Source: Ferrovibrio terrae (GTDB taxonomy: Bacteria > Pseudomonadota > Alphaproteobacteria > Ferrovibrionales > Ferrovibrionaceae). From it: 64,000 nt of DNA. Each line of letters begins with the position of its first letter. The stretch's first letter is position 1. Below are positions 38,627 through 48,584 of the stretch, one piece after another. The stretch lies in NCBI RefSeq assembly GCF_007197755.1, contig NZ_CP041636.1:3446001-3510000 (forward strand), read 5' to 3'. Position numbers and translations under genes: made by a program. Under the pieces are notes generated by a model. That model was not told the DNA's origin. It did no database searches and saw only the letters and a list, made by a program, of their open reading frames with translations.

Positions 38627-38709
38627 ATAAATCAACCTCTTACGCGTAAAATCCGGCGCGCCGGAGCGGCGCATCAAGCCGTGTTCCGCCCCGCAAAGTC
38701 AAGCGCTGG

Positions 38710-39132
38710 CTAGGCGCCTGATCCGGCAGGTATTTTCGGCCTGGCCGAGATGATGATGATGGCTTGCGCCATGGGCGGTTCATCGGTCAGCGAGATATCG
38801 ATCTGGGCCTCGTATCCAGCGGGTAACATACTCTCCAGCCGCGCCAGCGCGCCGCCTGTCAGCGCCATCGACGGCTTGCCGCCGCTCAGGTTGACCACGC
38901 CCATGTCGCGCCAGAACACGCCCTTGCGAAAGCCGGTGCCGAGCGCCTTGGAACAGGCCTCCTTGGCGGCATAGCGCTTGGCGTAAGACTCGATGCGGGT
39001 GAGCTGGCGCCGGTCCGACCGCGCGCGTTCGACCGGCGTGAAGATGCGGTTGAGGAAGCGGTCGCCGAAACGCTCTATCGTCTTCTCGATCCGCCGGATA
39101 TCGATCAGGTCGGATCCCAGGCCGATGATCAT
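38710..39132 (-). CDS. acpS: Holo-[acyl-carrier-protein] synthase
   Basis: AcpS transfers phosphopantetheine from CoA to acyl carrier protein. The metal-binding Asp8 ([10 protein letters not shown]) and the glutamate in [16 protein letters not shown] are present. The ATG at 39132 overlaps the pdxJ stop (ATGA), so I rejected the longer frame that covers pdxJ. The protein has 140 residues, near the usual 125–140. The pdxJ–acpS pairing is conserved. Confidence 0.95.
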   Translation of the reverse strand: MIIGLGSDLIDIRRIEKTIERFGDRFLNRIFTPVERARSDRRQLTRIESYAKRYAAKEACSKALGTGFRKGVFWRDMGVVNLSGGKPSMALTGGALARLESMLPAGYEAQIDISLTDEPPMAQAIIIISARPKIPAGSGA

Positions 39133-39881
39133 GCCGATTTCGCGGTCAGGCCGCGCGCATCGTTCATCAGCGCCCTCATGCGGCGGATCGCGCCATCCAG
39201 GCCGCCGAAGATCGCCTCGCCGATCAGGAAATGACCGATGTTGAGTTCGATGATGGTGGGAATGGCGGCCACCGGCGTCACCGTCTCGAAATTCAAACCG
39301 TGGCCGGCATGACATTCCAGGCCAAGCTTTTCGGCATGGACAGCGGCCTTGCGGATACGCTCCAGTTCGGCAGCCTGTTCGGCGCCTTCGGTCTCGCAGT
39401 ATTTGCCCGTGTGAATCTCGATCACCGGCGCGCCGAGCGCCTTGGCGGCATCGAGCTGTGTCTCGGAGGCTTCGATGAACAGCGAGACGCGGATGCCGGC
39501 CTCCGACAGTCTGGCGATCATCGGCTGCAGATGTGCAAACTGTCCGGCGGCATCCAGTCCGCCCTCGGTGGTGCGTTCTTCGCGGCGCTCCGGAACGATG
39601 CAGGCCGCATGCGGCTTGTGGCGCAGTGCAATCGCCAGCATCTCTTCGGTGGCCGCCATTTCAAGATTGAGCGGCAGGCTGATTTCGGCCATCAGGCGGT
39701 CGATGTCGCTGTCCGAAATATGCCGGCGATCCTCGCGCAGATGCGCGGTGATGCCGTCGGCGCCGGCGGCAGCCGCCAGCTTGGCGGCGCGCACCGGATC
39801 GGGATGCCTGCCACCGCGCGCGTTGCGGATGGTGGCGACGTGGTCGATGTTGACACCGAGGCGGAGGCTGCGCGCGGTCAT
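39129..39881 (-). CDS. pdxJ: Pyridoxine 5'-phosphate synthase
   Basis: PdxJ condenses deoxyxylulose phosphate with aminoacetone phosphate to make vitamin B6. The N-terminal [17 protein letters not shown] segment, the [15 protein letters not shown] motif and the phosphate-binding C-terminal [11 protein letters not shown] are conserved. It has 250 residues, as usual. It is 11 bases past pyrE and overlaps acpS by four bases. Confidence 0.96.
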   Translation of the reverse strand: MTARSLRLGVNIDHVATIRNARGGRHPDPVRAAKLAAAAGADGITAHLREDRRHISDSDIDRLMAEISLPLNLEMAATEEMLAIALRHKPHAACIVPERREERTTEGGLDAAGQFAHLQPMIARLSEAGIRVSLFIEASETQLDAAKALGAPVIEIHTGKYCETEGAEQAAELERIRKAAVHAEKLGLECHAGHGLNFETVTPVAAIPTIIELNIGHFLIGEAIFGGLDGAIRRMRALMNDARGLTAKSA

Positions 39882-39892
39882 GGTCGAACGTC

Positions 39893-40480
39893 CTATTTCA
39901 GGCCACGCGAGCCGGGCTTGATCGCCGGAATCTTCTGGAGTTCAGGCGGCAGTGCATCGGCCGTGTAGGACGGTACCTTGAAGCCGCAGAGCGCAAACAG
40001 CGGCACGCCGAGATCGACTTCGCCATCCGAGCGATCGACGATGCAGGAGGCCGCGACAGTGACGCCGCCATGCTCGGCGATGCAGTCGATACATTCGCGG
40101 CTCGACTTACCGGTGGTGACGACGTCTTCGGCCATCAGCACGCGGGCACCCTGCGGAATGTCGAAGCCGCGGCGCAGCGCGAATTTGCCATCGACACGCT
40201 CGGTGAAGATCGCCGGCACGCCGAGCTGGCGCGCCAGCTCGTAGCCCACCACAACACCGCCCATGGCCGGCGAGCAGACCAGGTCGACCGGCTTGGGACC
40301 ATAAGCCTTGCGGAGCTTGGCGGCCAGCGCCTCGCACAGTGCGGCTGCGCGCTCGGGGAACATCAGCACGCGGGCCGACTGCATGTAGACCGGGCTGTGC
40401 AGGCCGGAGGTCAGCAGGAAATGGCCTTCCAGCAGGGCGCCGGAGTCACGGTAATGCTGCAGCACGTCCTCACGAGTCAT
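39893..40480 (-). CDS. pyrE: Orotate phosphoribosyltransferase
   Basis: PyrE makes orotidine monophosphate from orotate and PRPP in pyrimidine synthesis. The PRPP-binding motif is [13 protein letters not shown]. The N-terminal [16 protein letters not shown] region contacts orotate. The protein has 195 residues, in the short bacterial class. It lies between rsh and pdxJ in the same direction. Confidence 0.95.
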   Translation of the reverse strand: MTREDVLQHYRDSGALLEGHFLLTSGLHSPVYMQSARVLMFPERAAALCEALAAKLRKAYGPKPVDLVCSPAMGGVVVGYELARQLGVPAIFTERVDGKFALRRGFDIPQGARVLMAEDVVTTGKSSRECIDCIAEHGGVTVAASCIVDRSDGEVDLGVPLFALCGFKVPSYTADALPPELQKIPAIKPGSRGLK

Positions 40481-40510
40481 GGTCTTCCGGTCTCTTTCTT
40501 GGTTTGCTGG

Positions 40511-42697
40511 TCAGCCACGGGCACGTTCCACCGAACTGATGACGGAGGTGGCGCGCAACGCCGCGATGATGTTGGTGAGATGCTTCACGTCACGCACCTC
40601 GATATCGACGAACATCTCGAAGAAATCGGTGGTGCGGTTGGTGATCTTCAGGTTCGTGATATTGCCCTTGTGTTTGGCGATGATGGTGGTCACCGCGCTC
40701 AGGGCGCCCGGCTCGTTGTTGATCAGCAGATTCACGCGGCCGACATGGCCATGCGTCTTTTCGGCATCCGACGGCGGATCCCAGGCCAGATCGAGCCAGC
40801 GTTCCGGCTGCTCGGCGAATTGCTCCAGCGTCTCGCAGTCGATGGTGTGGATGGTCACGCCCTTGCCGGTGGTGACGATGCCGACGATGCGGTCGCCCGG
40901 CAGCGGATGACAGCAGCCGGCGAAATGCATCGCCATGCCCGGGATCAGGCCGCGGATCGGGATGCCGCTGCCGGCCTTACTGTGATCGGTCGGCTGGCGA
41001 TGCGGGCGCGGCAGCGGTGGGGCCTTGTCGGCCTCGTCTTCCTTCTGGCCGGGGAAGACAATGTTGATCACCTGGCGCGCGGTGAAATTGCCCTCGCCTA
41101 CACCAACGAAAACATCGTCGGCATTGCGCAGCTTCAATACCTTCACGACCGGTTCCAGCACCTTTTCGGTGGCGGAGCTGTCATGCTCCTTGAACGCCTT
41201 GGTCAGGATCGCCTTGCCCAGTTCATGATACTGGCCGCGCTGCTGCTGGCGGATGAAGCGGTTGATGCAGGATTTGGCACGGCCCGACTTGACGAAATTC
41301 AGCCAGGTCGGATTGGGCGCCGTCACCTTGGAGCGCAGGATTTCCACCTGGTCGCCATTGCGCAGTACGGTGCGCAGCGGCACCACGCGGCCGTTCACCT
41401 TGGCGCCGACCGCCGTATCGCCGACATCGGAATGCACGGCATAGGCAAAGTCGACCACGGTGGCATCACGCGGCAATGCGATCAGATCGCCCTTCGGCGA
41501 GAAACAGAAGACCTGATCCTGGAACATGTTGAGCTTGGTATGCTCCAGGAATTCTTCCGGGTCCGAGGCCTGGTCGAGGATTTCCAGCAGTTCGCGCAGC
41601 CAGCGATATTGCCGCGCCTCGGCCTCCGGCGCCGGCGCATGGCTGCCGCCATTCTGCTTGTATTGCCAGTGCGCCGCGACGCCGAGATCGGCAATGGTAT
41701 GCATCTCGTTGGTGCGGATCTGGATTTCGATACGCTTGTTTTCCGGACCGATCACCGTGGTGTGCAGACTACGGTAGCCGTTCTGCTTCGGCGTCGACAG
41801 ATAGTCCTTGAAGCGGCCCGGCACCGAAGGCCAGGTCTGATGCACCACGCCCAGCGCGTGATAGCAGGCGGCGATATCGGCCATCACGATCCGGAAGGCC
41901 ATGATGTCGGACAGCTGCTCGAAAGCGATGTTCTTGCGCTGCATCTTCTGCCAGATCGAATAGGGCCGCTTCTCGCGCCCTGAAACCCAGGCATCGACGC
42001 CCTGCTCCGCCAGTGTGCGCTTCAGCTTGTCGACGATACGATCGACCAGACTGCCGCTTTCGTTGCGCAGCTGATCAAGGCGCGCGATGATCGAGGCGCG
42101 CGCATCGCCGTTCAGTTCGGCGAAGGCCAGGTCTTCCAGTTCTTCACGCAGATCCTGCATGCCGATGCGGTCGGCAAGCGGGACGTAGATTTCCATCGTC
42201 TCCTTGGCGATGCGCCGGCGCTTGTCCGGGTCCTTGATGAAATGCAGCGTGCGCATGTTGTGCAGCCGGTCAGCCAGCTTGACCAGCAGCACACGGATGT
42301 CGTTCGACATCGCCAGCAGCAATTTACGGAAATTCTCGGCCTGCCTTGTGCGGTCCGACTGCAGCTCGATGCGCGAGAGCTTGGTGACGCCATCAACTAG
42401 CCGCAACACATCGGCGCCGAAATTCTTCTGGATCTCTTCCGGGGTCGCGACCGTGTCTTCCAGCGTGTCGTGCAGCAGGCCGGTGGCAATGGCGGTCGCA
42501 TCCAGCTTCATGCCGGCCAGGATGCCGGCCACTTCGACGGGATGGGAAAAGTACGGATCGCCCGACGCACGTTTCTGCGCGCCATGCGCTTTCATCGAAA
42601 ACACATAGGCGCGATTCAGCAAGTCCTCATCCGCCGACGGGTCGTAGGCGAGGACTTTCTCCAGCAGTTCAACCTGGCGCATGACTCGCGGGCGCAT
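40511..42697 (-). CDS. rsh: Bifunctional (p)ppGpp synthetase/hydrolase (RelA/SpoT homologue)
   Basis: The 728-residue protein makes and degrades the alarmone (p)ppGpp. The hydrolase HD domain is intact (HPVEVAGIL, then HDTLED with the HD pair at about 76–77), as is the synthetase domain (about 245–355, with DYLSTPKQNGYRSLHTTV). A TGS domain (about 400–460) and a C-terminal ACT domain (about 655–728) follow. Both activities are therefore expected. An ATG at 42682 (MRQVELLEKV) is an alternative start. The gene follows rpoZ, as in most proteobacteria; the omega subunit forms part of a ppGpp site on RNA polymerase. Confidence 0.95.
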   Translation of the reverse strand: MRPRVMRQVELLEKVLAYDPSADEDLLNRAYVFSMKAHGAQKRASGDPYFSHPVEVAGILAGMKLDATAIATGLLHDTLEDTVATPEEIQKNFGADVLRLVDGVTKLSRIELQSDRTRQAENFRKLLLAMSNDIRVLLVKLADRLHNMRTLHFIKDPDKRRRIAKETMEIYVPLADRIGMQDLREELEDLAFAELNGDARASIIARLDQLRNESGSLVDRIVDKLKRTLAEQGVDAWVSGREKRPYSIWQKMQRKNIAFEQLSDIMAFRIVMADIAACYHALGVVHQTWPSVPGRFKDYLSTPKQNGYRSLHTTVIGPENKRIEIQIRTNEMHTIADLGVAAHWQYKQNGGSHAPAPEAEARQYRWLRELLEILDQASDPEEFLEHTKLNMFQDQVFCFSPKGDLIALPRDATVVDFAYAVHSDVGDTAVGAKVNGRVVPLRTVLRNGDQVEILRSKVTAPNPTWLNFVKSGRAKSCINRFIRQQQRGQYHELGKAILTKAFKEHDSSATEKVLEPVVKVLKLRNADDVFVGVGEGNFTARQVINIVFPGQKEDEADKAPPLPRPHRQPTDHSKAGSGIPIRGLIPGMAMHFAGCCHPLPGDRIVGIVTTGKGVTIHTIDCETLEQFAEQPERWLDLAWDPPSDAEKTHGHVGRVNLLINNEPGALSAVTTIIAKHKGNITNLKITNRTTDFFEMFVDIEVRDVKHLTNIIAALRATSVISSVERARG

Positions 42698-42815
42698 CGT
42701 CTTTGGTCCGTTCTCCGGTCACTCCGGCAAACGGTTGTTCCTAAAGACTTATTTTGGGCTAATTTCCGCCGGGGACAAGCCCAGCGGGCGGAAAAACGTT
42801 AATAAAGCCGCCGGA

Positions 42816-43226
42816 TCACTCTTCAGTGGGAGCTGCCGGCTCTTCGGCAGCCTCTTCGGCCTCATCGCCGTCAGCTTCGTCGGCATCGACTTCATCGATG
42901 CCCATGCCTTCGGCGAGGTCTTCGTTGTCCTGCGGGACACCGGCCCACTCGCCCGACTGCATCAGGGCGGCCATGTTGTCCTCTTCCGGCTCGTCGACTT
43001 CCGGGCTGTCCTGCATATCGCCGATCATGCGCTGACGCAGACCTTCGATATCCACGGTTTCATCAGCGATTTCGCGCAGGGCGACGACCGGATTCTTGTC
43101 GTTGTCACGATCCACCGTGAGGGGCGCGCCAGTGCCGATGGCGCGGGCGCGCTGGGCGGCGATCAGAACCAGCTCGAAGCGGTTCGGGATCTTGGTGACG
43201 CAATCTTCGACGGTGACGCGGGCCAT
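42816..43226 (-). CDS. rpoZ: RNA polymerase omega subunit
   Basis: Omega helps assemble and stabilise RNA polymerase. The N-terminal core [20 protein letters not shown] and the following helices (about 1–65) match the family. The C-terminal half (about 78–136) is very acidic and probably disordered, longer than in E. coli. An N-terminal MAR motif contributes to ppGpp site 1 in E. coli. The gene is 118 bases upstream of rsh. Confidence 0.95.
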   Translation of the reverse strand: MARVTVEDCVTKIPNRFELVLIAAQRARAIGTGAPLTVDRDNDKNPVVALREIADETVDIEGLRQRMIGDMQDSPEVDEPEEDNMAALMQSGEWAGVPQDNEDLAEGMGIDEVDADEADGDEAEEAAEEPAAPTEE

Positions 43227-43341
43227 GGCTTACCCTCGGGCAAAACAGGAAAAAACAGCGGAAGCGGGTTATTAAGGGCCTTTCCGCTCCGATGCAAGGC
43301 CCCATTGAAGCAGAAACGTGGCCCCGAGGCCAAGGAATTCC

Positions 43342-43869
43342 TTATAACTTATTGATTCTTATAGGATGCGCTGCGGCAATCAGGTCCGGTAACGCTGCGC
43401 CACTCAGCGGATGGCGCCAATCAGGGACAATTTCCTGCAACGGCAACAGCACAAACCACCGGTCAGCCAGCCGCGGATGCGGCAAAACTAGGTCGCTGCC
43501 CTGCCCGCCAGTCTGCTGCTGGCCGCGATAATCGATCAGATCAAGGTCCAGCACCCGCGCTTCCCAGCGTTGCTGCCGGACGCGTCCGCAAGACGATTCG
43601 ATCCGGTGCAGGGCCGCCAGCAGATCAACCGGCGACAGGACCGTTTCAATCTCGATCACACCGTTGATGAAATCGGGCTGCTCTGACGCCGGCTGCGGTC
43701 CGGATTGCCACCAGGAGGAGCGCTGCAGGATCGCGATACCCTCTTTGGCAAGCAGCGACAGCGCAGCTTCGAGCGTTGCATGCGGTGAACCATGTTCTGC
43801 GCTGGGCAGATTGGCACCAAGCGCGACAAAGATGCCGCCAGTTTTTGTTACAGCGTTTCCACTTGCCAT
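43342..43869 (-). CDS. folK: 2-amino-4-hydroxy-6-hydroxymethyldihydropteridine diphosphokinase
   Basis: FolK transfers pyrophosphate to the pterin in folate synthesis. The GANLP start motif (VALGANLPS), the Mg-binding EARVLDLDLIDY and the following LVLPHPRLADRWFVLLPL are conserved. It has 175 residues. No folP or folB gene is adjacent. It is 115 bases downstream of nothing in the same operon except by distance from rpoZ, which it precedes. Confidence 0.92.
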   Translation of the reverse strand: MASGNAVTKTGGIFVALGANLPSAEHGSPHATLEAALSLLAKEGIAILQRSSWWQSGPQPASEQPDFINGVIEIETVLSPVDLLAALHRIESSCGRVRQQRWEARVLDLDLIDYRGQQQTGGQGSDLVLPHPRLADRWFVLLPLQEIVPDWRHPLSGAALPDLIAAAHPIRINKL

Positions 43870-43959
43870 CGCGATTGCAGAGTTAGCACACTGGCTGCAT
43901 AAGAAGGTCGCATAACGCGTCAGCGTTTTTATACCAAAATTATATGATGAGGACAGCCA

Positions 43960-44658
43960 ATGAAATTTTATCAGCAGGAGCGCGTCGCATTATTCATCGA
44001 TGGCGCCAATCTCTACTCGGCCGCCCGCAGCCTCGGTTTTGAAATCGATTATCGCCGTCTGCTTGAGTCCTTCCGCAAGGAATCGCAGCTGGTGCGCGCC
44101 TTCTACTACACCGCGCTGGTCGAGGATCAGGAATATTCGCCGCTGCGCCCGCTGATCGACTGGCTCGACTACAACGGCTTCACCATGGTGACCAAGCCGG
44201 CCAAGGAATACACCGATGCCATGGGCCGCCGTAAGGTGAAAGGCAACATGGATATCGAGCTGGCCATCGACGTGATGGAAATGTCGCCGCATATCGACCA
44301 TGTCGTGCTGTTTTCCGGCGATGGCGATTTCCGCCGTCTGGTCGAAGCCGTGCAGCGCAAGGGCGTGCGCGTCAGTGTCGTCAGCTCCACCCGCACGCAG
44401 CCGCCGATGGTGGCTGACGAACTGCGCCGTCAGGCCGATACCTTCATCGAGTTGCAGGACCTGATGCCGAAGATCATGCGCGACCAGACCGCGCGCGACC
44501 AGTCGCGCACCGCCGGCGTGCATGCCACGTTGCGCAGCGGTCAGAACAACGATCGGGGCAATGATCGTGGTGGTAATGTCGCGCCCTCCAGTCCAGCCCA
44601 TGCGATGGACGATTTCGACGAGATCGACACCGCCGATCCGCGCAAGCATCTGCGCTGA
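43960..44658 (+). CDS. NYN-domain (LabA/DUF88-like) putative ribonuclease
   Basis: The 232-residue protein has a PIN-like NYN domain (about 8–160). Its acidic residues lie in ALFIDGANLYSAARSLG, the MDIELAIDVME segment and LFSGDGDFRRLVEA, which form the probable metal site of an RNA-cleaving fold. The C-terminal 65 residues are Asp/Asn/Gly-rich and disordered. GAGGA lies six bases before the ATG. The family includes LabA regulators and RNA-processing enzymes; the RNA target is unknown. Confidence 0.85.
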   Translation: MKFYQQERVALFIDGANLYSAARSLGFEIDYRRLLESFRKESQLVRAFYYTALVEDQEYSPLRPLIDWLDYNGFTMVTKPAKEYTDAMGRRKVKGNMDIELAIDVMEMSPHIDHVVLFSGDGDFRRLVEAVQRKGVRVSVVSSTRTQPPMVADELRRQADTFIELQDLMPKIMRDQTARDQSRTAGVHATLRSGQNNDRGNDRGGNVAPSSPAHAMDDFDEIDTADPRKHLR

Positions 44659-44691
44659 CCAGACTGCCCTGCCCTGATAAAGACTGTCCCG

Positions 44692-45339
44692 ATGACGACT
44701 GCTGCTCCCGTCCTGCCGGGCCATGACTGCCCGCTCTGCCCGCGGCTGGCCGAATACCGCATGGCCAATCGCGCCACGTTTCCCGATTTCTTCAATGGAC
44801 CGGTGCCGCCCTGGGGCGACCCGAATCCGAGACTGCTGATCGTAGGCCTCGCGCCCGGCGTGAAGGGCGCCAACCGCACCGGCCGACCGTTCACCGGCGA
44901 CTATGCCGGCGTGCTGCTGTATTCGACGCTGATCAAGTACGGCTATGCCAAAGGCGAGTTCAAAGCCGATCCGAATGATGGACTGCAACTGGTGCACAGC
45001 CACATCACCAATGCGGTGAAATGCGTACCGCCGGAAAACAAGCCGACGCCGGCTGAAACCAAGACCTGCATGAAGACCTTCCTGTCCGGCGAGATCGCCG
45101 CGATGGAAAGCCTGAAGGCGATCCTGGTGCTGGGCCAGATTGCGCATATTGCGGTGCTGGATGTGCTGAAGATCAGGCGGGCCTCGGCGCCGTTCGGCCA
45201 TGGCGCCGAGCACAAGCTGGCGAGCGGTGCGACGCTGTTTTCCAGCTATCACTGCTCACGTTACAACACCAATACCGGCCGCCTTACCGAGGCGATGTTC
45301 CATTCGGTATTCGACAGGATCAAGCAGGTGACGGGCTGA
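44692..45339 (+). CDS. Uracil-DNA glycosylase, family 5-like (UdgB)
   Basis: The enzyme removes uracil or related lesions from DNA. Motif A reads GLAPGVKGANRTGRPFTGD, as in family 5, which lacks the polar catalytic residue of family 4. Four cysteines (CPLC near residue 13; CVPPENKPTPAETKTC near 110) should bind a [4Fe-4S] cluster. Motif B reads HCSRYNTNTGR, with Cys where Pro is common. The protein has 215 residues. The TGA stop lies in the loop of the terminator that follows. Confidence 0.85.
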   Translation: MTTAAPVLPGHDCPLCPRLAEYRMANRATFPDFFNGPVPPWGDPNPRLLIVGLAPGVKGANRTGRPFTGDYAGVLLYSTLIKYGYAKGEFKADPNDGLQLVHSHITNAVKCVPPENKPTPAETKTCMKTFLSGEIAAMESLKAILVLGQIAHIAVLDVLKIRRASAPFGHGAEHKLASGATLFSSYHCSRYNTNTGRLTEAMFHSVFDRIKQVTG

Positions 45340-45360
45340 GCCCGTCACCTGCTTCTTTGT
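45322..45360 (+). terminator. Terminator with the glycosylase stop codon in its loop
   Basis: A perfect 15-bp stem pairs 45322–45336 with 45340–45354; the three loop bases are the TGA stop codon of the upstream gene. A T-rich stretch (CTTTGTTGT) follows. A ribosome reaching the stop would cover the stem, so termination may depend on ribosome release. Confidence 0.8.
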
Positions 45361-45364
45361 TGTC

Positions 45365-46954
45365 TTAAGCCTTCGGTTTCATCATCAGTGCATTGAAGCG
45401 CCGTTCCGGGCGCGGCGTGATGGCGATAGCCGCCTTGCTGGCCATTTCGGCATTCGGATGGAAGACCGGGATGATCGCCTGCTCGTTCATCGAAATCTCG
45501 ATGGCGGCCTGCACCAGCGGCTTGCGCTTCACCGGATCCATCTCGGCCTGGGCCTTCTCGATGGCCGCGTCGATATCAGTATGCGAGAATTTGGTGCGGT
45601 TGGCTGTGCCATAGACGCCGCCTGGGGTATGCACCAATGCACGCGGACCAATGGACGCCTCTTCCGTGCCGTACTGCGCCATGAAGACGGAATATTCCTG
45701 CTTGGTCGCCTGCGTGAAGAAGACCGTGCCAGGCAGCGCCTCGACGGCAACCTGCAGGCCGATCCGGCTCCAGAACTGGCCCACGGCCTGCGCGATATCC
45801 TTGTCCTTCGGATAACGGTCGCCGGTCGCATGCAGTGTGATCTTGAAGCCGTTGGGATAACCGGCTTCCTTCAGAAGTCCCTTGGCCTTTTCGACGTCAT
45901 AGGGATCGACCTTCAGCTTGGTGCTGGTGCCGTCAAAGCGTGACGGCAGGAACTGCGAGGCCGGCGTGGCCGAGCCATCCAGAATGCGGTCGACGATCAG
46001 CTGGCGGTTGATCGCCAGCGACAGCGCCTTGCGCACGCGGCGGTCTTTCAGCGGATTGCCGAGCAGCGCCGGCTGGCCGTCCTTCGCCGAGATGAACGGG
46101 CTGACGTCGCGCACAGCGTCCATGGCGATGTACTGCACGGTGGCCGAGGCGCCGCTGACGACATTAAAGCGCTTATCCTGCTTGATGCGCGGGATATCGA
46201 TTGTGGGGACCTCATCGATGGCATCCACATCGCCCGACAGCAGCGCCGCGATACGCCCGGCATCGCCCTTGATGACTTTCTCTGTCACCTTGGCCCAGGG
46301 CTGCTTCTCGCCCCAATAGGCATCGTTGCGGGCCAATACCAGCTGCTGGCCGTTGACCCAGTCGGTCACCTTGTAGGGACCGGTGCCGATGGCAGCGCCC
46401 GCAGCGCCGTTGTTGAAATCTGCGGTGCTGCCGGTGACATATTTCTTCGAGATGATGAAGACACGCGCCAGATCGGATGCCAGGGTTGGTGTCGGCGTCG
46501 CCGTCTTGAAACGGATTTTATGATCGCCCAGCTTCTCCGTGGACTGGATGGACCGCGTGAACTGCGTGAAGGGATTCGGACTGTTCGGTACCTTCGGCAC
46601 GCGCTCCAGCGTGGCGATCACATCATCTGCGGTGAAATCCGAACCATCGTGGAATTTCACATTCTGGCGCAAATCGAATTCCCAGGTGACAGGATCGATG
46701 TTGCGGTAGGCCGTGGCAAGCCCGGGCACCAGACGCAGCTCGCTATCGAGTGCCAGCAACGCATCGAAGATCAGTGAATGCGATGACCCTTGCGGGAAGC
46801 CGTTGAAGAAATGCGGGTCGAGCGTGTTGAGCTCGAGCTTGGTACCGAGCACCAGTGCGGGGCCGCCCTGCGCAAAACTGCGCGAACCAATTCCGGCTGC
46901 TGCCAGCGTCGCAATGGTTCCACTCATGAACAGGCGGCGAGAAACTGGGAGCAT
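45365..46954 (-). CDS. Peptide/nickel-type ABC transporter substrate-binding protein (Tat-exported)
   Basis: The 529-residue protein belongs to solute-binding family 5 (DppA/OppA). The signal begins MLPVSRRLFMSG, a twin-arginine motif at residues 6–7, followed by a hydrophobic core and an AFA-like SFAQ cleavage region. Family segments include YRNIDPVTWEFDLRQNVKFHDG-like text (near 80–100) and LKDRRVRKALSLAINRQ. AAGGA lies nine bases before the ATG at 46954. It is divergent from an M81 peptidase gene, and no permease genes adjoin. Peptide binding for that peptidase is a reasonable inference. Confidence 0.9.
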   Translation of the reverse strand: MLPVSRRLFMSGTIATLAAAGIGSRSFAQGGPALVLGTKLELNTLDPHFFNGFPQGSSHSLIFDALLALDSELRLVPGLATAYRNIDPVTWEFDLRQNVKFHDGSDFTADDVIATLERVPKVPNSPNPFTQFTRSIQSTEKLGDHKIRFKTATPTPTLASDLARVFIISKKYVTGSTADFNNGAAGAAIGTGPYKVTDWVNGQQLVLARNDAYWGEKQPWAKVTEKVIKGDAGRIAALLSGDVDAIDEVPTIDIPRIKQDKRFNVVSGASATVQYIAMDAVRDVSPFISAKDGQPALLGNPLKDRRVRKALSLAINRQLIVDRILDGSATPASQFLPSRFDGTSTKLKVDPYDVEKAKGLLKEAGYPNGFKITLHATGDRYPKDKDIAQAVGQFWSRIGLQVAVEALPGTVFFTQATKQEYSVFMAQYGTEEASIGPRALVHTPGGVYGTANRTKFSHTDIDAAIEKAQAEMDPVKRKPLVQAAIEISMNEQAIIPVFHPNAEMASKAAIAITPRPERRFNALMMKPKA

Positions 46955-47044
46955 GCCGTTTTTCCTTCTGGTTTTTGGCGTCGCGTCGGACCTATAACAA
47001 ACGCCTTCGTTCGTTGAGTCAATCAGACAGGGTGACATTAAGCC

Positions 47045-48571
47045 ATGCCGCGCAGTTATCGCATCGCCATTGGTGGCTTCATGCTGGAAAGCAACGGCCA
47101 TGCGCCGGTTTCGACCCGCGAGGAGTTCGAGGCCGCCGTGCTGCTGGAGGGCGAAGGCCTGCTGGCCGATCTCGCCAGCCGCAATCCGCGCAGTCCGACC
47201 ACGCTGACCGGTTTCACGGGTGAAATGGACCGCCTGGCCGACTGGGAACGCGTGCCGCTGGTGATGGCGGCCGTTGGCGCCTCGGGGCCGGTGGACCAGG
47301 ACTTCTTCGACTGGGTGATGGAGCGCCTGCGCAAACTGCTGCGCGACGCCGGCCCGGTGGATGCGGTATTCCTGTCGCAGCATGGCGCGGCCACTGCGAC
47401 GGCCGACATCGATCCCGATGGCACGGTGTTTCGTGCTGTGCGTGAAATCGTCGGACCCGATGTGCCGGTGGTGGCAACGCTGGATCTGCACGCCAATGTC
47501 AGCCCCGCGATGGTGGACCTTGCCGACATTCTGGTCGCCTATCGCGAGAATCCCCATACTGACATGCCGGAGCGCGGCGCCGATTGCGCGCGCCACCTGA
47601 AAGCCATGCTGGATGGCATGAAGCCGTATTCGGCCTTCGTGAAGCTGCCCTTCATTCCGCCGTCAACGAGCCAGAACACCAAGTCCGGGCCTTATGCCGA
47701 TGTGATCGCCTATGGCCAGAAGAAGGTTGGCCCAGAAGCAGGCTTGGGCGTGATCGATGTGTCGATTTCCTCTGGCTTCTCGCTGGGCGATACGCCGAAG
47801 AACGGCATGTCCGTGATCGTGACGGCAACGGATATGAAGCAGGCGGAGGCCGTTGCCCGCGATGTTGCCAGCCATTGCTGGAGCCAGCGCCAGCGCTTCA
47901 CCACCAATCTCACCAGCCTTGAGCGTTGCACGGAGATGGCGCTGGCCTGCAGTCGCGATCCGGCCAGACCCGCCCTGCTATTCGCAGACGTGGCCGACAA
48001 TCCCGGCGGCGGCGGCCGTGGCAACACGGCTTATATCCTCAGCGCCTTCCACAAGGCAGGCGTCACCGGTTGCGCCATCGGGCCAGTGTATGACCCTCTG
48101 CTGGCCGCCGAGGCGCACAAACTCGGCATCGGCGCGAGTTTCGAGGCAAAGTTCAACCGCGACGAAACCACCACCTTCTCCGAAGCCTTCACTGCACAGG
48201 GCAAGGTCGTAGCACTGAGCGACGGGCTGTTTGTCGGCCGTCGCGGCATGGCGGCGGGCCGCACGCTGGATATGGGCCCGGCAGCGGTCGTGCAGGTCGA
48301 CGGCATCCAGGTGGTTGTCACTACCAATCGCCACCAGGCGCTCGATCCGATGTTCTTTGAAACCTTCGGCATCGACATCACGGCCTTGCGCAGTCTGGTG
48401 GTGAAGTCGCGTGGCCATTTCCGCGCCGGCTTCGACGAGTTCTATCCCGATGAGCGCATCATCGAGGTGGATGTGCCCGGCCTGACCACACCGATGCTCA
48501 AAAACGTGCCCTGGCGCCAGGTGCCGCGGCCGATCTATCCGCTGGATCCGGAGACGGAATGGGCGCCATGA
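47045..48571 (+). CDS. M81-family metallopeptidase (MlrC-like), second copy
   Basis: The 508-residue protein shows the same family motifs as the copy at 28304–29812: AIGGFMLESNGHAP in place of the QHETNTF region, LSQHGAATATAD, and TLDLHANVSP. The first motif differs from the canonical HETNTF (His and Glu shifted to ESNGHAP), so its metal site may not be identical. It is divergent from a Tat-exported peptide-binding protein 90 bases away, which suggests joint regulation and peptide use. Confidence 0.85.
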   Translation: MPRSYRIAIGGFMLESNGHAPVSTREEFEAAVLLEGEGLLADLASRNPRSPTTLTGFTGEMDRLADWERVPLVMAAVGASGPVDQDFFDWVMERLRKLLRDAGPVDAVFLSQHGAATATADIDPDGTVFRAVREIVGPDVPVVATLDLHANVSPAMVDLADILVAYRENPHTDMPERGADCARHLKAMLDGMKPYSAFVKLPFIPPSTSQNTKSGPYADVIAYGQKKVGPEAGLGVIDVSISSGFSLGDTPKNGMSVIVTATDMKQAEAVARDVASHCWSQRQRFTTNLTSLERCTEMALACSRDPARPALLFADVADNPGGGGRGNTAYILSAFHKAGVTGCAIGPVYDPLLAAEAHKLGIGASFEAKFNRDETTTFSEAFTAQGKVVALSDGLFVGRRGMAAGRTLDMGPAAVVQVDGIQVVVTTNRHQALDPMFFETFGIDITALRSLVVKSRGHFRAGFDEFYPDERIIEVDVPGLTTPMLKNVPWRQVPRPIYPLDPETEWAP

Positions 48572-48584
48572 GCGCCTATTCTTC

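Noticed and set aside
40070-41983. 637-codon plus-strand frame
   Set aside because: It is antisense to pyrE and rsh, which are clear genes.
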